Shown here: positions 1 to 6,105 of the stretch, piece after piece | How positions within the stretch are numbered: the stretch's first letter is position 1 | Layout of the letters: every line of letters starts with the position of its first letter | Assembly (NCBI GenBank): GCA_016297805.1 | Contig: JAEDFX010000080.1 | Location: 1 to 10,342, forward strand | Length of the DNA stretch: 10,342 nucleotides | Source of the DNA: Treponema sp. | Lineage (GTDB): Bacteria; Spirochaetota; Spirochaetia; Treponematales; Treponemataceae | Direction of reading: 5' to 3' | Position numbers and translations under genes: made by a program | Notes under the pieces: model-generated | Databases searched by the model: none | Seen by the model: only the letters and a program-made list of their open reading frames with translations | Told to the model about the DNA's origin: nothing

Positions 1-60
1 AGCGCCTATCTTAGGCTGCCTTAGTTGAGCAGCTGACAGAAAATGCTTAATTTTAGATAA

Positions 61-86
61 AGCCTTGCTCTTGCAGGGCTTTTTTC
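61..86 (+). terminator. Intrinsic terminator of the unit upstream of the window
   Basis: Positions 61-68 (AGCCTTGC) pair with 73-80 (GCAGGGCT) around a TCTT loop. This gives eight pairs, one of them T-G, followed directly by a run of T. The gene it ends lies outside the window; bases 1-60 carry no ORF I can assign. Two other small inverted repeats precede it (GCCTA/TAGGC at 4-16 and GCTGC/GCAGC at 15-33) and are mutually exclusive. The next start codon is 17 nt beyond, so the following gene must be transcribed by readthrough or from a promoter inside this stretch. Confidence 0.8.
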
Positions 87-102
87 ATTTATGGAGTTAT
101 TG

Positions 103-816
103 ATGCATCCAACATATTATTGTGAACTAAAAGATATTGCAGATGCATTTGAAAAACTTCTTGATATTGAATATATATATACTTTGAAAAGTAAATCTTC
201 AGAAATTGGTACAAAAGAAATCCATATTCGATTTTTACGTGAACATCTTTATCATCTTTCTGGATTACAACATTTTGAAGATGTAATAAAACTTAAACTT
301 TTTCGTGAACATAAACGTTCCTCAAAAGATTTCTTTTATGATTTGAAATTTGGAAGTATTACTACTTCAGATATTGCTAATTCAAAAAACTATACATTGG
401 ATAAACAAAAACGACTTTACTATCTGCTTATGCTTGAACATTTACTCGATACAAATAAAAGAATTTTTGATTTTGATAATGTTATTCATGGTAAAAATCG
501 TAATTTTGAATCTAAAATCCGAGCAGAATATCTACTTAAAAATGTTGAAAATAATACGGATAATGTATTTGTTTTCTTAAGCAAAGGGACTATAGAATCC
601 ATATATTCAACTGTTTCTATTATTTCACCTGGCGACGATTATTCTCGAGGTCAACGAGAAGAATGTATGTTAATAAAAAAGAAGTTCTTGAAAAAAAACA
701 TAACAGAAACTCTCTATATTCATCCAGCCTATTTCAAAAATCATTTGGAACTTTCAGAAACAGAACAGGATTATATAAACAGAACACCAGAACTTAAAGC
801 TATATTGGAAAGTTAA
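103..816 (+). CDS. PBECR4-like (phage-associated nuclease-fold) accessory protein
   Basis: 237 residues if started at 103. An ATG at 91 is in frame but abuts the T-run of the terminator and has no ribosome binding site. GGAG at 93-96 sits six bases before the ATG at 103, which I therefore prefer. The body, with a HLYHLSGL block at about 48-55, FYDLKFGSI at about 78-86, a central Lys/Arg- and Leu-rich stretch with HGKNR near 129-133, a VFVFLS strand near 155-160 and a terminal strand ending in KKK near 194, recalls PBECR4 proteins of phages and plasmids (a BECR/RelE-like fold family). I make this match from memory of family character, and no catalytic residues can be assigned. No signal peptide or membrane segment is seen. 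It stands alone, with no antitoxin-sized partner next to it, and converges on the DUF4097-like gene. It looks like an accessory gene. Confidence 0.55.
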   Translation: MHPTYYCELKDIADAFEKLLDIEYIYTLKSKSSEIGTKEIHIRFLREHLYHLSGLQHFEDVIKLKLFREHKRSSKDFFYDLKFGSITTSDIANSKNYTLDKQKRLYYLLMLEHLLDTNKRIFDFDNVIHGKNRNFESKIRAEYLLKNVENNTDNVFVFLSKGTIESIYSTVSIISPGDDYSRGQREECMLIKKKFLKKNITETLYIHPAYFKNHLELSETEQDYINRTPELKAILES

Positions 817-897
817 ACTCCGCGCTTACATCGCTCATGGTGAAGTTCACCCAGTACCCACACCACAGTTGAAGTGCAGTTACATTGAGGGCCTTTT

Positions 898-1731
898 TTA
901 TTTAACAAAAATATTTCCTGAAATTGTTCGTATTTGAATTTCTGGGCCGCCACCAAAATAACTGTTTTTGTATTCATTTCTTGGGGTCAGACGAAGATTG
1001 TTGATTTCATCTCGTAAAATACCGCTGGTAGAAGATGCAATCAAATCAAATCCGAGAGATTTATTCTGGAAAGAAAGGAGAACTTCGCCAGTTTTGCTGT
1101 ATATTCTTGAACTGGCTTTTGGCTGTGTTAAAAGTGAAATTTCGGTGATTCCACTGTCTGTTGTGCTGTCAAAATAATCAGCAGTAAGTGAAGAAATGTA
1201 GATTGAACCAGTTGTGGTTTTTACAGAAAGTGTTTCAGTTTTTGCAGTATTTATATCAATCTGACCTTCAAAATTGGAAAGTGAAATAAAAGAGGTTGCA
1301 GAAATTTCCTGTCCTTGTATTTTCCCATTTAGAGATTTTATTGTGAGTTCTTCACTGCTTAAAATCTGAAAAATAATCTGTCCTTTTTGATTTTCAATGT
1401 TGATGGTTTCGAAAATTGTTTCGTAAGGGATGTAGATTTTTATATTGCAATAATCAGAAGGATAAAGTTTGTTTTTATTTGATTTCAGATACAAAGCACC
1501 ATTTTCTTCTTCAAGCTTAGGAAGTTTTTTTCTGTTGTTGGAATATAGTTCTACAAGAATTTCATCACCGTAAATATTTTCAATTGTCAGATTTTCAAAG
1601 CTTAAATCAAAATCAAGATTATGAATGTCTGAAAAAGTCTGGGAAACAATAAGATTTGGTTCAATTGCAAAGAGAAAAATAGTGGATATTGAAATTATGA
1701 CTAGGGAAATTACCCTTTTAATGGAAACCAT
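898..1731 (-). CDS. Secreted DUF4097-like beta-repeat protein
   Basis: 277 residues. The N-terminus is a classic signal peptide: basic MVSIKR, then a hydrophobic stretch to about residue 22 ending FLFAIEPN. There is no lipobox cysteine, so an exported periplasmic or surface protein is likely. The rest is a run of short beta strands separated by turns, with recurring patterns such as 'LTIENIYGDEILVEL', 'LTIKSLNGKIQG', 'ISLSNFEGQIDI', 'LSVKTTTGSIYI' and 'IQIRTISGNIFV'. This rhythm of S/T-x-x-G-x-I/V is that of DUF4097 putative adhesin or right-handed beta-helix proteins. Function in such families is mostly unknown. The last codons overlap the AT tract of the neighbouring intergenic region. The start is 48 bp from the oppositely oriented methyltransferase, and no Shine-Dalgarno sequence is visible before it. 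Confidence 0.6.
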   Translation of the reverse strand: MVSIKRVISLVIISISTIFLFAIEPNLIVSQTFSDIHNLDFDLSFENLTIENIYGDEILVELYSNNRKKLPKLEEENGALYLKSNKNKLYPSDYCNIKIYIPYETIFETINIENQKGQIIFQILSSEELTIKSLNGKIQGQEISATSFISLSNFEGQIDINTAKTETLSVKTTTGSIYISSLTADYFDSTTDSGITEISLLTQPKASSRIYSKTGEVLLSFQNKSLGFDLIASSTSGILRDEINNLRLTPRNEYKNSYFGGGPEIQIRTISGNIFVK

Positions 1732-1779
1732 CGTCTATAAATATATCATTTTGAAATGAAATTTAGTATATTTTAAATA

Positions 1780-2556
1780 ATGAAAAATAAACAAAAGAAT
1801 GAACTTGCAGTTTGTGGATTTGCTGCAGTAAAAAAATTGGAAAAAAATCATCCTGAAAAAATCACACGTCTTTATTTTACAGAAGAAGTTGCTCCAAAAT
1901 TTGGCGGATTGTGTCGTAAGCTGGCAAAAAATCATGGTATTTATAATCAGAAGCCAGCTGCTGATTTGGAAAAGCTTAGTGGAACGGTACATCATCAGGG
2001 CGTAGTTGCAATGATTGAAGCTCCAGAAATTACACCTTTGGATTCGGATATTACAGATTCTTGGGTCGAAAACGGAGAAAATGCTGTTCTGCTTGATAGA
2101 ATTGGAAATGCAAACAATTTTGGTGCTATTGTGCGTTCAGCAGCTTTTTTTGGAATTAAAAATATTGTAATTCCTTTGGATGAATCTCAATCGTCAATAA
2201 CGACATCTTCTTACCGTGTGGCTGAAGGTGGAATGGAGTATGTGAATATTTATTCTGTTCGTTCCTCTGCCCGCTTGCTGGAAGCTTTGGCTGGCAAAAT
2301 GATTCGCGTAGGAACTGATTTGAGTGCTAAAAAATCTGTAAAGGATTTGTCTGCAATTGCAAATGGTGAAAAGCCTTTGCTGGTAGTTCTTGGAAATGAA
2401 GAGCATGGAATCAGTGATGTTGTAAAATCAAACTGTGATGAACTTGTGATTATCCCATGGGCAGGAATGTCTGAAGGTGTTGAGGAATCTTGCATTGACA
2501 GTTTGAATGTTGCTCAGGCATCTTCCATTATTTTTTATGAGATGATGAAAAAATAG
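1780..2556 (+). CDS. SpoU/TrmH-family RNA 2'-O-ribose methyltransferase, YfiF-like
   Basis: 258 residues. The enzyme class transfers methyl from S-adenosylmethionine to a ribose 2'-OH of tRNA or rRNA; the target here cannot be told. Residues 8-80 (ELAVCGFAAVKKL... through GTVHHQGVVAMIE) are the N-terminal substrate-binding domain and match the E. coli YfiF style closely. The knotted SPOUT domain follows: motif 1 around NNFGAIVRSA (N113, R119), motif 2 VVLGNEEHG (202-210), and motif 3 starting IIP (224-226) and ending SLNVAQAS (241-248). Motif 3 is stretched: P226 and S241 are 15 residues apart, several more than usual, by an acidic insert (GMSEGVEESC). The start is the only plausible Met, the next being near residue 78. 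No Shine-Dalgarno precedes it, so initiation may be leaderless or SD-independent. Confidence 0.88.
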   Translation: MKNKQKNELAVCGFAAVKKLEKNHPEKITRLYFTEEVAPKFGGLCRKLAKNHGIYNQKPAADLEKLSGTVHHQGVVAMIEAPEITPLDSDITDSWVENGENAVLLDRIGNANNFGAIVRSAAFFGIKNIVIPLDESQSSITTSSYRVAEGGMEYVNIYSVRSSARLLEALAGKMIRVGTDLSAKKSVKDLSAIANGEKPLLVVLGNEEHGISDVVKSNCDELVIIPWAGMSEGVEESCIDSLNVAQASSIIFYEMMKK

Positions 2557-2568
2557 AGAGATATAGAA

Positions 2569-2655
2569 ATGAAAAACTATTTTGATTTAACAGGTCAGGT
2601 TGCTGTTGTAACAGGTGTAATTTTGCCAGTTGATGGCGGATATACATCTATGTAA
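2569..2655 (+). pseudogene. Internally deleted short-chain dehydrogenase/reductase (SDR) relic
   Basis: An intact 28-codon frame with a GAGAG ribosome site at 2556-2560. It reads MKNYFDLTGQVAVVTG, the N-terminal strand and start of the nucleotide-binding turn of an SDR, and then passes directly into VILPVDGGYTSM, the usual C-terminus of SDRs of the KduD/gluconate dehydrogenase type. About 220 residues that normally lie between (Rossmann core, Ser-Tyr-Lys catalytic residues) are absent, yet the frame is kept. ACAGGT occurs at 2590-2595 and again at the junction (2611-2616). Because SDRs also have a Thr-Gly before the final strand, recombination between short ACAGGT repeats is an obvious route to the deletion. 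The product can have no dehydrogenase activity. It lies 12 bases after the methyltransferase stop and 15 bases before panE. Confidence 0.85.
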
Positions 2656-2670
2656 TTGTGTGAGGTCGCT

Positions 2671-3588
2671 ATGAAGATTAAAACTGTTGCAGTTATTGGA
2701 TTAGGAGCTGTAGGTGCCGTTGTTGGAGATCAGCTTGTTAAGGTTTTAGGAAAAAATCTGTATGTTGTTGTAGATGCAGACCGTAAAGCCAGATATATAA
2801 AGAATGGAATTTTCATTAACAATGAAGCCTGCAGTTTTAACTATGTGACTCCAGAAGAACTGCCAGTGGTAGATTTAATCATCATAGCAACCAAAAATCT
2901 TCAGATTGATGCTGCTATTGCAAATATCAAAAACGGTGTTGGAGAAAACACAATGATTTTGTCTTTGCTCAACGGTATTCAATCTGAAAAAGATATTGAA
3001 GCTGCTTATGGAGAAGCAAAAACTCTGTATGGCTTTATAATTGATTTGCAGTCCATCAACCTTAGTGGAAAAATCACTTGTGCCGGAAAGGGAAAAATTG
3101 TTTTTGGCGAAAAAAATAATGTAAGAACTGAACGAATACAGGCCATAGAAAATCTTTTCACTGAATCTGGAATTAAATATCTTGTACCAGAAAATATTCA
3201 GTTTGAAATGTGGAAAAAATTCCTTATAAATACAGTATTTAATTCTTTGGGCGGAATTACCCGTTCTACTTATGGTGGATTCAATTTTGATGTTATGAAA
3301 TCTTTAGTTCGAAAAGTTGGATATGAAGTTGTTGAAGTGGCCAATGCAGAAGGAATTCCTTTGACTAAAGAGCTTCTGGAAGACGATATTAAAATGACCT
3401 GCGGATATGATCCTTTAGGAAAATGCTCTCTTTTGCAGGATGTGGAAGCAGGTCGTAATACTGAAAATAAATGGTTCTGTGGAACTATATGCAAATTAGG
3501 AAAGGAACATGGAATTGCTACACCATATTGTGAATTTCTTGGAGAACTTCTTGAAGGAACAGAACTGGTTCGAACAATTCGAAAATAA
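2671..3588 (+). CDS. panE: 2-dehydropantoate 2-reductase (ketopantoate reductase)
   Basis: 305 residues, the family's normal length. It reduces ketopantoate to pantoate with NADPH in the cytoplasm, a step toward pantothenate and CoA. The Rossmann motif GLGAVGAVVG is at residues 10-19 and IIIATKN follows at 70-76. The C-terminal helical domain carries WKKFLINTVFN (181-191); by alignment with E. coli PanE its K183, N187 and N191 correspond to K176, N180 and N184. SLLQD near 253-257 and E265 in RNTE correspond to the substrate-binding segment and E256. I chose ATG 2671 because GAGG at 2662-2665 is spaced five bases before it; a TTG at 2656 in frame has no such site. Paralogues of this fold act on other 2-oxoacids, so the exact substrate is inferred. 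No other pantothenate gene is in the window. Confidence 0.85.
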   Translation: MKIKTVAVIGLGAVGAVVGDQLVKVLGKNLYVVVDADRKARYIKNGIFINNEACSFNYVTPEELPVVDLIIIATKNLQIDAAIANIKNGVGENTMILSLLNGIQSEKDIEAAYGEAKTLYGFIIDLQSINLSGKITCAGKGKIVFGEKNNVRTERIQAIENLFTESGIKYLVPENIQFEMWKKFLINTVFNSLGGITRSTYGGFNFDVMKSLVRKVGYEVVEVANAEGIPLTKELLEDDIKMTCGYDPLGKCSLLQDVEAGRNTENKWFCGTICKLGKEHGIATPYCEFLGELLEGTELVRTIRK

Positions 3589-3619
3589 TAATTGATTTCT
3601 GAAGCTGGTGAGAGAGTTT

Positions 3620-4285
3620 ATGGAAAAAAGATCATTAGAAAAACGTGAAAAAAAATTTCTGCTTGTTGTATGTTGTCTTTCTGCAATATTAAGTCTTTTG
3701 TATGTTTGGAATGGACTTTTAGAACAGTTTTATATCGCAACATATATTTTTATAGGCATTCATCTTGCGTTTATTCCAGTAGTTTTGTTATTTAGACGTA
3801 AAGGGTTTGCTGTCTATTGTCTTATTTATTCAGTAGTTATAGTTTTTATTTTTGCTTTTCATAAAACCTATCTCTATAATAATCTGACTGGTGTATTGAT
3901 AGTTATTATAGCTGTGTTGGTAATGCCAAAATTCAAAAAAGCAGCACTTATTATTTACGTTCTTGCAGTTAGTGTGGCGTTCGCAATTAATGAAGAAAAT
4001 CTATGTCATTTTTTGATTCATGTAATCCGTTTCTCTTTAGCCTTTTATGTTTTTGACTTTGTAATGGTTGAAAAATATTCAGAAAAAAAACTTGTACTTT
4101 ATGATGATGAAATTAAAATTTTAACCGAATTGAGTAAAAATAAACTTCAGAAAGCTATCGAACTGGAAGGGTTTTCTGAATCTACTATTTATAGACGAAT
4201 CAAAGCTGCCTGTAATCGCAATAAAATGAGCAAATCTGAGCTTATAGATGAATTCAAACGACAGCAGACAATGAAACAAGAATAA
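3620..4285 (+). CDS. Six-TM membrane protein with C-terminal LuxR-like helix-turn-helix
   Basis: 221 residues from ATG 3620, preceded by GGTGAGAGAG at 3607-3616; a GTG at 3608 lies inside that ribosome site. Hydrophobic segments fall at about 12-30, 37-57, 62-80, 90-103, 107-124 and 129-150, filling the first two thirds. The last 60 residues are soluble: DDEIKILTELSKNKLQKAIELEGFSESTIYRRIKAACNR (split here at 162-200) followed by NKMSKSELIDEF. This is the four-helix arrangement of GerE/LuxR DNA-binding domains, with the recognition helix around SESTIYRRIKAA. A regulator tethered to the membrane by its sensor domain is therefore likely, a one-component design. I know no named family for it. It lies 31 bp after panE and 133 bp before ferritin, whose upstream region has paired TTGACGG repeats that it could plausibly bind. 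Confidence 0.65.
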   Translation: MEKRSLEKREKKFLLVVCCLSAILSLLYVWNGLLEQFYIATYIFIGIHLAFIPVVLLFRRKGFAVYCLIYSVVIVFIFAFHKTYLYNNLTGVLIVIIAVLVMPKFKKAALIIYVLAVSVAFAINEENLCHFLIHVIRFSLAFYVFDFVMVEKYSEKKLVLYDDEIKILTELSKNKLQKAIELEGFSESTIYRRIKAACNRNKMSKSELIDEFKRQQTMKQE

Positions 4286-4316
4286 TTTCCCCTATTTGAA
4301 CTTTTATAGAACCCCT

Positions 4317-4334
4317 TTGACGGATTCTTGACGG
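4317..4334 (+). promoter_or_regulatory. Direct-repeat element upstream of the ferritin/SOR operon
   Basis: TTGACGG occurs twice, at 4317-4323 and 4328-4334, 11 bp apart, about one helical turn and so on the same DNA face. The downstream copy also looks like a -35 hexamer; AT-rich TATAGC (4348) and TATATT (4356) follow, but at 14 and 22 bp, neither ideal. An operator overlapping a promoter is the simplest reading. The region 4286-4418 otherwise has no ORF. The binding protein is unknown. Confidence 0.4.
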
Positions 4335-4418
4335 TCTCTTCATCTCTTATAGCGTTATATTTTCCTTGTGGATGTTTGAAAAGTACCTGTGGTGCAATCA
4401 CATCTGCAAGGAGAGCTT

Positions 4419-4931
4419 ATGTTATCTGAAAAAATGATAGTTACACTTAGTCAGCAGATAAAAAAAGAATATGAGTCTGCCTATCTGTATCTGGAAATTG
4501 GTGATTTTTTTGGTTCCCGTGGGTTAAAGGGATTCAGAAACTGGTATTTTGTTCAGGCTAGAGAAGAAGAAGATCACGCCATGGTTATTTATGAGTATAT
4601 GCATGCAAATAATGCAAAAGTTCAGTTTTATTCAATTGAACCCGGCGACAATAAGTTTTCAGACTTAATTACTCCAATCAAAGCAGGAATAAATCACGAA
4701 AGGTTCATTACTGCTTCTATCAATAAGATTTATGAATTAGCTGAACATGAAAATGATTATAGAACCAAACAGTTTTTGAACTGGTTTATAGCAGAACAGA
4801 TGGAAGAAGAAGATACGGCACAGGAAGTTTTAGACAAAATGGAACTGTTTGGAGAAACTTCTTCAGGTCTTTATCAATTGGATAAAGAATATGGTATGCG
4901 TGAATATGAAAAATGTTCACAGTTAAAATAA
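4419..4931 (+). CDS. ftnA: Ferritin (FtnA-type iron storage protein)
   Basis: 170 residues. It oxidises Fe(II) and stores the mineral inside a 24-subunit cytoplasmic shell. All ferroxidase-centre ligands fall on E. coli FtnA numbering: E17, E50, H53, E94, Q127 and E130. E17 is in KKEYESAYLY, E50 and H53 in REEEDHA, and Q127 and E130 in AEQMEEE. A four-helix bundle length is kept and the short C-terminal helix E ends KCSQLK. There is no haem-ligand pattern of bacterioferritin. AAGGAG at 4408-4413, five bases before ATG 4419, fixes the start; an in-frame GTG at 4389 has none. The superoxide reductase begins 14 bases after the stop, so the two are cotranscribed. Confidence 0.95.
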   Translation: MLSEKMIVTLSQQIKKEYESAYLYLEIGDFFGSRGLKGFRNWYFVQAREEEDHAMVIYEYMHANNAKVQFYSIEPGDNKFSDLITPIKAGINHERFITASINKIYELAEHENDYRTKQFLNWFIAEQMEEEDTAQEVLDKMELFGETSSGLYQLDKEYGMREYEKCSQLK

Positions 4932-4945
4932 TTGGAGAGAGTTAT

Positions 4946-5419
4946 ATGGATTTTGATATGTTTGTTGCTGGTTGCCTGTTTACAAGTTACTGCGCCGAAA
5001 AAGAACGAGTATTGAAACTTGAAGGAAAAGAAAAAATGAACTTTTGTATTAGATTTTACAGATGTAAGCATTGTGGAAAAATCATTGTAATTGTAAATGA
5101 ATCAGGTGTTCCTACAATCTGCTGTGGTGAAGCTATGGATGAATTAAAACCATTAGTTGCAGATGAAGGACTGGAAAAACATGTACCAGTAATAAAGCAG
5201 GATGGTAATCTGGTGATTGTAAGTGTTGGTGAAAAACATCATCCAATGACAAAAGATCATCATATTGAATGGATTGTATTACTGACGGATAAGGGAATTC
5301 AGAAAAGATTTCTTTGTCCGGGAGATGAACCTAGAGCGGTGTTTGCCCTGATAGAGGGAGAGAGTATAATCGGAGCTTATTCCTACTGTAACATTCATAA
5401 GCTCTGGAAAGACAGTTAA
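4946..5419 (+). CDS. dfx: Desulfoferrodoxin-type superoxide reductase with N-terminal extension
   Basis: 157 residues from ATG 4946. It reduces superoxide to peroxide without releasing oxygen, in the cytoplasm of anaerobes. The desulforedoxin domain has C40-x2-C43 and C59-C60, ligands of an Fe(Cys)4 centre. The catalytic Fe(His)4Cys centre is complete: H79 in EKHVP with the adjacent K78, H99 and H105 in HPMTKDHHIEW, and C148 and H151 in YCNIHKLW. The start is ambiguous. GGAGAGAG at 4934-4941 is well placed for ATG 4946, but family members usually begin a few residues before FYRC, which would fit ATG 5036 (127 residues, preceded by AAGGA at 5022-5026). The extra 30 residues include two cysteines (C10, C16). 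I list the longer form because its ribosome site is stronger. Confidence 0.93.
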   Translation: MDFDMFVAGCLFTSYCAEKERVLKLEGKEKMNFCIRFYRCKHCGKIIVIVNESGVPTICCGEAMDELKPLVADEGLEKHVPVIKQDGNLVIVSVGEKHHPMTKDHHIEWIVLLTDKGIQKRFLCPGDEPRAVFALIEGESIIGAYSYCNIHKLWKDS

Positions 5420-5446
5420 AAAAGTTTTATTTAATTAAAAAAGGTT

Positions 5447-5603
5447 TCCCGACTATATACAAGGGAATGCAGTATTTTTTTCATAAGCAAAGTCCTATAT
5501 TATTACCCCGAAGATAATGTAGTTAGATTCTCCTTTTTATGATAAAAATGGTGCTGGTCCCCCAGTGTTACTTGCCACTGGTGTATGGTCGGGATTTTTT
5601 TTT
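5447..5603 (+). ncRNA. Candidate structured RNA ending in an intrinsic terminator, 6S-like outline
   Basis: A long rod can be drawn by hand. The closing helix pairs 5447-5460 with 5581-5594 in 14 uninterrupted pairs (including T-G). The second helix pairs 5469-5486 with 5537-5554, 16 of 18 positions. AAAG 5489-5492 pairs with CTTT 5533-5536. An apical helix pairs 5495-5504 with 5513-5522 in 10 pairs, with an 8-nt loop. Between the first two helices the 3' side holds its own hairpin, CCAGTG/CACTGG (5562-5581), and GGGA 5463-5466 can pair with TCCC 5558-5561. Nine T follow the closing helix. A closing stem, an asymmetric bubble with a 3'-side hairpin and a long apical stem recall 6S RNA, but I see no clear promoter and no confirmed consensus. 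It could instead be the 3'UTR/terminator of the ftn-dfx operon. Confidence 0.5.
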
Positions 5604-5611
5604 CAGAGTTA

Positions 5612-5657
5612 TGTAACACAAGTTACCTAATAGAAAAATAATTGTAAAAAAAGTTAC
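5612..5657 (+). promoter_or_regulatory. Paired operator-like palindromes before the XRE regulator
   Basis: TGTAACACAAGTTAC (5612-5626) and TGTAAAAAAAGTTAC (5643-5657) share 13 of 15 bases. The first contains a perfect GTAAC-N4-GTTAC inverted repeat; the second has one mismatch. The copies are 31 bp apart, close to three helical turns. They lie 42-88 bp before the start of a gene for an HTH repressor-like protein, so autoregulation is the natural inference. No sequence-only proof of binding is possible. Confidence 0.5.
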
Positions 5658-5683
5658 AAAAAACAACAAAAAAGGTTATTTTT

Positions 5684-5703
5684 CCATATTATTAAAAATA
5701 TGG
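5684..5703. repeat. Inverted repeat spanning the start codon of the XRE regulator
   Basis: CCATATT (5684-5690) and AATATGG (5697-5703) are perfect 7-bp inverted arms around ATTAAA, and the right arm contains the ATG at 5700. In RNA this would bury the initiation codon in a weak hairpin; in DNA it could be a further operator half-site pair. No Shine-Dalgarno lies close to the ATG. Confidence 0.45.
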
Positions 5704-6068
5704 GCTTTTGGCAGAATGTTGATAAGGAAATTCAATATTTAGGGACAGTAAATAGGAAAACACTGTCATTTGCAACTGGAATTCCTGTTCAGACAATTAA
5801 TAGAGCAATTCAAAGAGACAGTAGAGTTTATCTTGATGATGCTTTGAAGGTTGCGGCAGCATTGAATAGACCTGTTGAATATTTTCTTAATATTTATGAA
5901 CCTGCCAATCAAACTGAATCTAAAACATTTGAAAAAAATCCTCTTCAATTATATTCAAAGCATAAAAAACTGATTTCTGATTGTGAATTTTTATCTGAAA
6001 GTGATATAAAAGTTGTAAATCAGGTTGCTCATACTCTGGCAGAAAAAACAGACGGTTATACAAAATAA
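5700..6068 (+). CDS. XRE/Cro-type helix-turn-helix regulator
   Basis: 122 residues. The N-terminal 65 residues form a compact helix-turn-helix of the phage repressor kind: the turn is at ATGIPVQTINRAIQRDSR (about 25-42), followed by a helix DDALKVAAALN and the typical ending RPVEYFLN. The opening MGFWQNVDKEIQYLG matches the usual start of small treponemal repressors, supporting ATG 5700 although no ribosome binding site is near. The C-terminal half (about 66-122) is polar, with a helix ESDIKVVNQVAHTLAEKT, and no ligand domain is recognised. Two TGTAA-N5-GTTAC palindromes just upstream are candidate operators. The YitT-family gene starts 38 bases after the stop, so the two likely form an operon. 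Confidence 0.8.
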   Translation: MGFWQNVDKEIQYLGTVNRKTLSFATGIPVQTINRAIQRDSRVYLDDALKVAAALNRPVEYFLNIYEPANQTESKTFEKNPLQLYSKHKKLISDCEFLSESDIKVVNQVAHTLAEKTDGYTK

Positions 6069-6105
6069 ATTTGCTTGTCTTTTATTAAAAAAAGCATTAA
6101 ATCTT

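Noticed and set aside
5447..5603. Metabolite riboswitch controlling the XRE-YitT operon
   Set aside because: No known aptamer core is recognised, and the closing helix itself forms the terminator stem with no visible antiterminator alternative.
6025..6105. N-terminal extension of the YitT-family protein overlapping the XRE gene
   Set aside because: It would overlap 44 bases of the upstream gene, has no ribosome site, and its residues do not look like the family's start; ATG 6106 gives the usual N-terminus.
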